From Clostridia bacterium (GTDB lineage: Bacteria > Bacillota > Clostridia > Oscillospirales > CAG-272), in NCBI GenBank assembly GCA_017935225.1, contig JAGBIA010000128.1, positions 1 through 35,742 of the forward strand: DNA of 35,742 bases, read 5' to 3'. How positions within the stretch are numbered: the first letter of the stretch is position 1; the number at the start of each line of letters is the position of its first letter. This document shows positions 31,728 to 35,742 of the stretch, piece after piece. The position numbers and the translations under genes were made by a program. Below the pieces are notes generated by a model, which made no database searches, was not told where the DNA came from, and saw only the letters and a program-made list of their open reading frames with translations.

Positions 31728-32834
31728 TCAGTCACGGTCAATGAACACCTTTTTGACAGCCTCAAGATAGCCGTATCCGTAGAGATCGTCGGGCTCGAGA
31801 TAGCTTCCCTCGGTCCACTCGTTCCAGCTATTGACGACGATGAGCGGAGCTTTCATATCGGAGTGAGCATCCACGTACTCCTTTGCAAGCTCAAATCCCT
31901 TTTGTACGTTTTCGGGGGTATTATCAAGGCAACGCCACTCCCAATCAAGCTCGGTGTGTCTGACCGTGTTATCCCAGCCAATCGAAACGTGCGGATAAAA
32001 TGCTGACTTCACGGTCTGCTCGACACACTCCCACTCCTTCTTCACATCCTCGAGAATTTCAACGTACGGTCTGTTCATCGGGGCATAATCGAAGAAATTA
32101 TAGTGCGTAACGCCGTCAAAGCCTGCCATATTTATAAAGTCAAGGATGCTCGTATTCTCATCAAGCATTTTTGCTCTGTATTTCGGGCTCCTTATCGTCA
32201 GATGAAGCTCAAGTCCGGGAAATCCCGCCTTGACGGTCTCGTCACGGAAATACTGAAGAGCGTCAAGCGTTTCCCGAACTCCCCCGAGCCCGCGAACGAG
32301 ATTTTCGGTATCGAACAGCATATAGACCGGCTTGCCGTCGATCTTATAATAGGAAGGATGAGTGAAATACTTATCTATCGTGCGGTGAACGATATGCTCA
32401 AAGGTCTTTCTGTCTACCGCGCCGTCCCAGATTGGTATATTCTTCTCCTTGAGGTTTTTGCACCAAAGAGTAGTCGCAGTGTGGTTAGCCCACATCAGAT
32501 AGAATTTCACCTTGTCGTTGTTGCGCGCCTTGAGATAGCCGTTGTCGAGGCACTGCTCGAGAAAAGGACGGTTGTCGAACCAATACCAATCGTATATAAA
32601 TACATTCACTCCGTGCGCCGCCGCAGCTTCTATCTCCATCTCCATAACGAACGGATCCGCCTCGTTTACGTATCCCCCCAAAGGCTTGCGAGGCCATTGA
32701 TGCCCGGGATAGAAAGACTTTGCGTCCTTCACCGATTGCCATTCGCCATAGCCCTCGGGCCAAAACATTTTTGTCCTCGGCTCGTCACCCGTATATGCGG
32801 GCCATATATATGCAGCTACATCGTATTTTTTCAT
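31728..32834 (-). CDS. WbsX / GH99-like glycan-active protein
   Basis: A 368-residue protein of the WbsX family (PF14307-like), related to GH99 endo-mannosidases: YIWPAYTGDEPR at the N-terminus, ANHTATTLW, GFDGVTHYNFFDYAP and the family hallmark NSWNEWTEGSYLEPD (335-349). WbsX was named as a glycosyltransferase from O-antigen loci, but the fold is a glycosidase TIM barrel; in a catabolic region like this, hydrolysis is likelier. No signal peptide. Driven by a TTGACA-N17-TACAAT promoter and possibly cotranscribed with the GNAT gene. Confidence 0.85.
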   Translation of the reverse strand: MKKYDVAAYIWPAYTGDEPRTKMFWPEGYGEWQSVKDAKSFYPGHQWPRKPLGGYVNEADPFVMEMEIEAAAAHGVNVFIYDWYWFDNRPFLEQCLDNGYLKARNNDKVKFYLMWANHTATTLWCKNLKEKNIPIWDGAVDRKTFEHIVHRTIDKYFTHPSYYKIDGKPVYMLFDTENLVRGLGGVRETLDALQYFRDETVKAGFPGLELHLTIRSPKYRAKMLDENTSILDFINMAGFDGVTHYNFFDYAPMNRPYVEILEDVKKEWECVEQTVKSAFYPHVSIGWDNTVRHTELDWEWRCLDNTPENVQKGFELAKEYVDAHSDMKAPLIVVNSWNEWTEGSYLEPDDLYGYGYLEAVKKVFIDRD

Positions 32835-32878
32835 TCTTTTCCTCCCATAACTCTCTCCGAGTCACTGTCGTTGAATCA

Positions 32879-32907
32879 ATTGTACCATATATTTTGGGAG
32901 TTGTCAA
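32879..32907 (-). promoter_or_regulatory. Promoter of the WbsX-like gene
   Basis: Minus strand TTGACA (32902-32907), 17-bp spacer, TACAAT (32879-32884), 44 bases before the start. Confidence 0.8.
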
Positions 32908-33034
32908 TATACGTTATTTTTTGTGAAAGAGATATAAAAAATATTTTTGGCATTTTGCTTACGGGATTGAGCTTCTCTAACTTCTTTGGCTATAATATCA
33001 AACTTTTCTATTTTCGGGAATTGATGTGTGTGAT

Positions 33035-33763
33035 TTATAGAAGTCGTAAATATCCCCAACCATTTTCCGCAATGCCTGCCCAATCAAGCATAGCCGCAAG
33101 AACAAACAGGGGATCGAATGTTGATTCTCCGATTTCTTTATCATAATACCGAGTTGCAATCTGATACATTACAGTTTCCTCTCCGCATTTACCATATCCA
33201 ACCCTATCACTGCGGCCTAAACCTTTCGGCGCTTTGCCGCCGACACTCTTCAAAAAATCAACAATGATATCAAATACATAGAAACTAACAATTTGATTTG
33301 GGAGTTTATCGCTAACAAACGCATCTCCGCTCTCCGCAATAGAAATATGACAAACTCCTCCTCTGGGCAAATTGATGACTGCAATGCCATTATTATCATA
33401 CAGCTTGTTTTTGATAACATCTGAGGCTTTTTTACTGTCTCTATTTATTTTCCCAAAAATACTCATATCAATATTTTCCTTTCTGAAGCTACTTGGCTCC
33501 TTTATTTCGAGCGCAATCAACAATTCCTCATATCGTTTTTTTATAGTTGGATAAGAAACATTTAATTCTGCTTCCATTGCCTTAATGTTGCCTCCACATT
33601 TCAGAAAGGTAATCAAAAACGATTTTTGTTCTGCGCTTAAATACTCAAACGGAAAGAATTCCCTATCAATGTGATATTCAGCTTTGCACTGCGTGCACGA
33701 TAAACGACCAATATGCAATTTAGATTCGCATACGGGACAACGCATAGAATTAAGTTTTTCCAT
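33035..33763 (-). CDS. DUF2089-type zinc-ribbon/HTH protein with C-terminal extension
   Basis: A 242-residue protein. Residues 1-85 match DUF2089: zinc ribbon CPVC...CTQC, FEYLSAEQKSFLITFLKCGGN and a helix-turn-helix VSYPTIKKRYEELL, so DNA binding is likely. Residues ~85-242 are an extra domain I cannot identify, rich in conserved-looking Gly/Asp turns (NLPRGGVCHISI, KAPKGLGRSDRVGYGKCGEE). ATG 33763 follows AGGAGG. The base composition is much more AT-rich than the sugar genes, like the rest of the island. It has its own consensus promoter and may regulate the neighbouring membrane genes or a host target. Confidence 0.72.
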   Translation of the reverse strand: MEKLNSMRCPVCESKLHIGRLSCTQCKAEYHIDREFFPFEYLSAEQKSFLITFLKCGGNIKAMEAELNVSYPTIKKRYEELLIALEIKEPSSFRKENIDMSIFGKINRDSKKASDVIKNKLYDNNGIAVINLPRGGVCHISIAESGDAFVSDKLPNQIVSFYVFDIIVDFLKSVGGKAPKGLGRSDRVGYGKCGEETVMYQIATRYYDKEIGESTFDPLFVLAAMLDWAGIAENGWGYLRLL

Positions 33764-33785
33764 ATTGTTTTCCTCCTGCAATAAT

Positions 33786-33814
33786 ATTGTAACATATTTA
33801 ATTTCATTTGTCAA
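33786..33814 (-). promoter_or_regulatory. Promoter of the DUF2089-type gene
   Basis: Minus strand TTGACA (33809-33814), 17-bp spacer, TACAAT (33786-33791), 22 bases before the start. Confidence 0.8.
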
Positions 33815-33858
33815 TAGGAATTAACAAAATTAATATCTTATTTTGATTTATTTTTCAT

Positions 33859-34095
33859 ATTGCGAAGGCAATTTTCACGACCTTCCGCGGCAGTCGCATA
33901 GTCGTCTGCTCTCGCCTGCGCTTGCTCGGCTCGGCAGACTCTTTGCTTTGTGCCGTCAACCCTAATTAAAAACGATACTCAATCGTTTTTAATTGGGTTG
34001 CAAGTTATTCGCCTGACATTCCGCAGCAGGCGGCGGAGGTCGAGCCTTCGCACCGAAGGCGGTGAGGTTCAGATCCCACTCGCCGAAGGCGACAA
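33859..34095. repeat. Hairpin-rich intergenic region
   Basis: Part of the 554-base gap 33764-34317, with no supported gene. It contains ATTGC-GAAG-GCAAT (33859-33872), a 13-bp AT-rich stem AATTAAAAACGAT (33964-33976) / (33982-33994), and TCGCC-GAA-GGCGA near 34080. The GAA-loop GCC/GGC hairpins are the same kind as in 12590-12785, so the repeat family occurs at both places. A stretch around 34062-34080 looks like a degenerate tRNA T-arm. I see nothing else between 34137 and 34317. Confidence 0.5.
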
Positions 34096-34097
34096 CC

Positions 34098-34136
34098 AAA
34101 AGAAAAGGCAGATGCGATGCATCTGCCTTTTCTTTT
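34098..34136. terminator. Perfect 18-bp hairpin, bidirectional terminator
   Basis: AAAAGAAAAGGCAGATGC (34098-34115), loop GAT, exact inverse to 34136, ending in TTTTCTTTT. It can end the minus-strand transcript from the TRADD-N-associated gene (stop 34318) or any plus-strand RNA. Confidence 0.85.
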
Positions 34137-34317
34137 GTCAGAGGGCTATAAAAAAGATATTTTCGCGCTTTCGTGTTAGAGATTTGAACCCTTGCTATCC
34201 TTACAATATATGTACTTTATAAATAAGCTATCATGCAAAAATTAAAATTTACCATTCCTACTAAAAATGTCGTGATTTAACTTCAAAGCATTTCAAGACA
34301 GAAAAAATGAAAAGATT

Positions 34318-34737
34318 TTATTGTTTTTCATCTGAAGATTCTGCTACAACAGAAGATAGATTCATTTGTATTTCGCTACGAATTATTTCTTTTAGCATAT
34401 CATCTTGCGCTTCAATATTACTGAACTTTTCAACCAAGTTTACACTTGATAAAAACCGCTCATCTTCATGCAGGGCTTTATGATAGTGATTCAATTGTTT
34501 TAATGAACTTTTATAAACGATTAACGAGGTTCCTGCAATTAATTCTGTAAGAGCGCCTCCGATTGCTGGAATTATTGCTATCTCAAATTGAAGATTACAT
34601 ACAATCGGTAAAATCACAGAAACACACATTAATAAAAAGCCAGCTACACATGTTACAACAGCCAATATGAATGATGCTTTTGCTTGCTTTTGACTCCAAG
34701 TGTAAAATTGTTTTATATCCTCAAGATTTACTAACAT
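34318..34737 (-). CDS. TRADD-N-associated two-helix membrane protein
   Basis: A 139-residue protein from the first ATG; the frame is open to 34827 and protein-like upstream, so the true N-terminus is probably longer (see the finding on a frameshift near 34816). Two transmembrane helices (about 22-46 and 51-75) are followed by a helical tail with YHKALHEDERFLSSVNLVEKF and MLKEIIRSEIQMN, the pattern of the TRADD-N-associated membrane domain. Related proteins occur in bacterial conflict and signalling systems, where the membrane part may act as a pore or anchor. It directly follows a TIR-like membrane gene, consistent with a two-gene module. Strongly AT-rich. Confidence 0.65.
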   Translation of the reverse strand: MLVNLEDIKQFYTWSQKQAKASFILAVVTCVAGFLLMCVSVILPIVCNLQFEIAIIPAIGGALTELIAGTSLIVYKSSLKQLNHYHKALHEDERFLSSVNLVEKFSNIEAQDDMLKEIIRSEIQMNLSSVVAESSDEKQ

Positions 34738-34830
34738 TCGACCTAAAGCATTAAGATTTTGTTTATCTTCACGTTTCTCATTTTCCCCTTGAGAGGGTAG
34801 ATCGTTGTTAGAAATAATCGCTGTCTTTAA

Positions 34831-35471
34831 TCATCTTGAATACGACTCTATTTCTTCCTCAACATCTTCTTGATGACGCCTTTTAATAATTGAAAAATAA
34901 CTTACAAATAAAGTTATTATTGACAACATGACAGCCATCATTGAAATTAAAACTTCAACAACATTATCTTGAAATTGCATTGTTCTATCGTAAAAGAAAA
35001 CAATAAAAAAGATGCACAATAGCTCTATCGCTATTGTCATAGTTACCATGTATGATGTTTTAGAAAATTTGTGTTTTTCTTTAACGTTGCATGTAGATAA
35101 TATTTGTGCAATTTCTTTTTGTGCCCGCTGTATATCCACATCTGAATCAGTATTGATAAACAAATGCTGAATATATTTTAATTCATCAAGAATTTGCGAA
35201 TCATTGAGTACTACTGGTAGGAATATTTTTTCTGTTTTTTCGAGACAGCTAAAGCAATTTGCAACTCATCTTTAAAAGTATAACTATTTTCGCTGTCAGT
35301 TACGGTTAATATTACATCAGCCTCGGAAAGGGATTTTTTGGTAAACTCTCTTGAATGCAAATGAGCTTCCATTGAGGATATCCCCAATACAATATTAGCA
35401 TTGCTTACTTTTCGCAATAATTTTGTAGCCAGTGAAACATTTTCTTTTGAAGATATAATATATATTTTCAT
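34831..35471 (-). pseudogene. TIR-like domain plus two-helix membrane protein, split by a -1 frameshift
   Basis: Two adjacent frames read as one protein. Part A (35471-35211, 86 aa) starts MKIYIISSKEN with a Rossmann/TIR-like pattern, SEADVILTVTD and FKDELQIALAVSKK, where Glu69 sits at the place of the catalytic Glu of NAD-cleaving TIR domains. Part B continues in the -1 frame as IFLPVVLNDSQILDELKYI, the usual last TIR strand and helix, then two transmembrane helices (~50-70 and 75-95 of part B) and an acidic tail to 34831. Adding one A to the A6 run at 35226-35231 restores about 213 residues. It could be a pseudogene, a sequencing error or programmed slippage. Stop TGA overlaps a downstream ATG. 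Confidence 0.65.
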
Positions 35472-35538
35472 ATGTATCTCTCTTTCCTTGATAGCATTAT
35501 AAGTGGTATTAAATGAAATTCATGTGTTATCTTTTTAT

Positions 35539-35567
35539 ATTATACCACAAAAATGTGAATAAGTCAT
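35539..35567 (-). promoter_or_regulatory. Probable promoter of the TIR-like gene
   Basis: Minus strand TATAAT (35539-35544) with ATGACT (35562-35567) 17 bases upstream, about 68 bases before the start. Only 4 of 6 -35 bases match. Confidence 0.5.
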
Positions 35568-35604
35568 CCCGTTTCCGCAAGATCCTACAAAATTTTCCAA
35601 ATCA

Positions 35605-35738
35605 AAACCACCGGTTCAACCGGTGGTTTGCACAGCCCCTATAAGGGGCAAATACAGGCTTAACCCCTAAAAGGGGCACAGAAAGTTTGACATCGCATTA
35701 CAATCTCAGGCAGCCGCTCACGTGCGGCTGTCTTTTTT
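35605..35738 (+). mobile_element. Cluster of subterminal hairpins, possible IS200/IS605-type end
   Basis: Four hairpins in 134 bases: AAACCACCGG-TTCAA-CCGGTGGTTT (35605-35629), GCCCCT-ATA-AGGGGC (35635-35649), CCCCT-AAA-AGGGG (35664-35676) and CAGCCGC-TCACGT-GCGGCTG (35711-35730) followed by T's. Closely spaced imperfect hairpins without terminal inverted repeats are the hallmark of IS200/IS605 ends recognised by Y1 transposases, and the CCACCGGTT / GCCCCTATAAGGGGC pattern looks familiar from such elements. No transposase is in the window; it would lie beyond 35742. The last hairpin can also act as a terminator. Confidence 0.4.
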
Positions 35739-35742
35739 ATGC

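Noticed and set aside
34046..34095. Possible tRNA gene before the strong hairpin at 34098
   Set aside because: Only a T-arm-like stretch is present; acceptor, D and anticodon arms could not be drawn.
33950..34222. 90-codon open frame on the plus strand
   Set aside because: It runs through hairpin repeats and a perfect terminator palindrome, so the protein is not credible.

Overview
The window reads as a chromosomal carbohydrate-utilisation region of an anaerobic Clostridia-type Bacillota, probably an uncultured gut bacterium. The grounds are near-universal GGAGG/AAGGAG Shine-Dalgarno sites, several textbook TTGACA-N17-TATAAT promoters, AraC-type regulators, and the mix of Gfo/Idh/MocA, xylose-isomerase-like and glycosidase genes typical of gut Clostridia. 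Genus cannot be assigned from what is visible. The first ~32.9 kb is moderately GC-rich. The last ~2.7 kb is clearly AT-rich and looks like an inserted island.

Layout. (1) 1-186: 3' end of a HEAT-like gene, a terminator and a palindromic repeat. (2) 399-9489, minus strand: a tight ten-gene operon headed by its own AraC regulator, then an ADP-ribosylglycohydrolase-fold protein, ribokinase, two xylose-isomerase-like TIM barrels, two Gfo/Idh/MocA oxidoreductases, a GH43-type propeller, a VOC protein and an SGNH hydrolase. (3) 9721-12502, plus strand, divergent: two more Gfo/Idh/MocA proteins and a third TIM-barrel isomerase, closed by a strong terminator. (4) 12826-17203, minus: GH32, a PhnP-like metallo-hydrolase, a GH39-like enzyme and two YgjV-type membrane proteins. 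(5) 17362-19155, plus: a ThuA-like protein and a fifth Gfo/Idh/MocA. (6) 19570-22679, minus: a third YgjV-type membrane protein, an orphan beta-propeller and a GH20 enzyme, divergent from a second AraC regulator at 22797. (7) 23611-24423: two small membrane proteins. (8) 24498-29281: a GH2 enzyme divergent from an SGNH / GH5-like / serine-hydrolase operon. (9) 29319-32834: DUF4349 lipoprotein, YitT, GNAT and a WbsX/GH99-like gene. (10) 33035-35742: AT-rich island with a DUF2089-type regulator, a TRADD-N-associated two-helix membrane protein, a TIR-like two-helix membrane protein broken by a -1 frameshift, and a cluster of hairpins at the window edge resembling IS200/IS605-type ends.

How it works together. 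None of the eight glycosidase-like proteins (GH43, GH39, GH32, GH20, GH2, GH5-like, WbsX/GH99-like, orphan propeller) has a signal peptide, so breakdown appears cytoplasmic and must follow import of oligosaccharides. No ABC, PTS or MFS sugar transporter is present. The only membrane proteins inside the sugar operons are three YgjV paralogues whose 3+1+3 helix pattern and Q-containing first loop resemble SWEET/PQ-loop transporters. Five Gfo/Idh/MocA and three TIM-barrel isomerases suggest oxidation and isomerisation or elimination of sugars (keto-glycoside or inositol-type chemistry). The most novel-looking items are the YgjV trio as candidate sugar carriers and the TIR/TRADD-N-associated membrane pair as a small conflict-type module.
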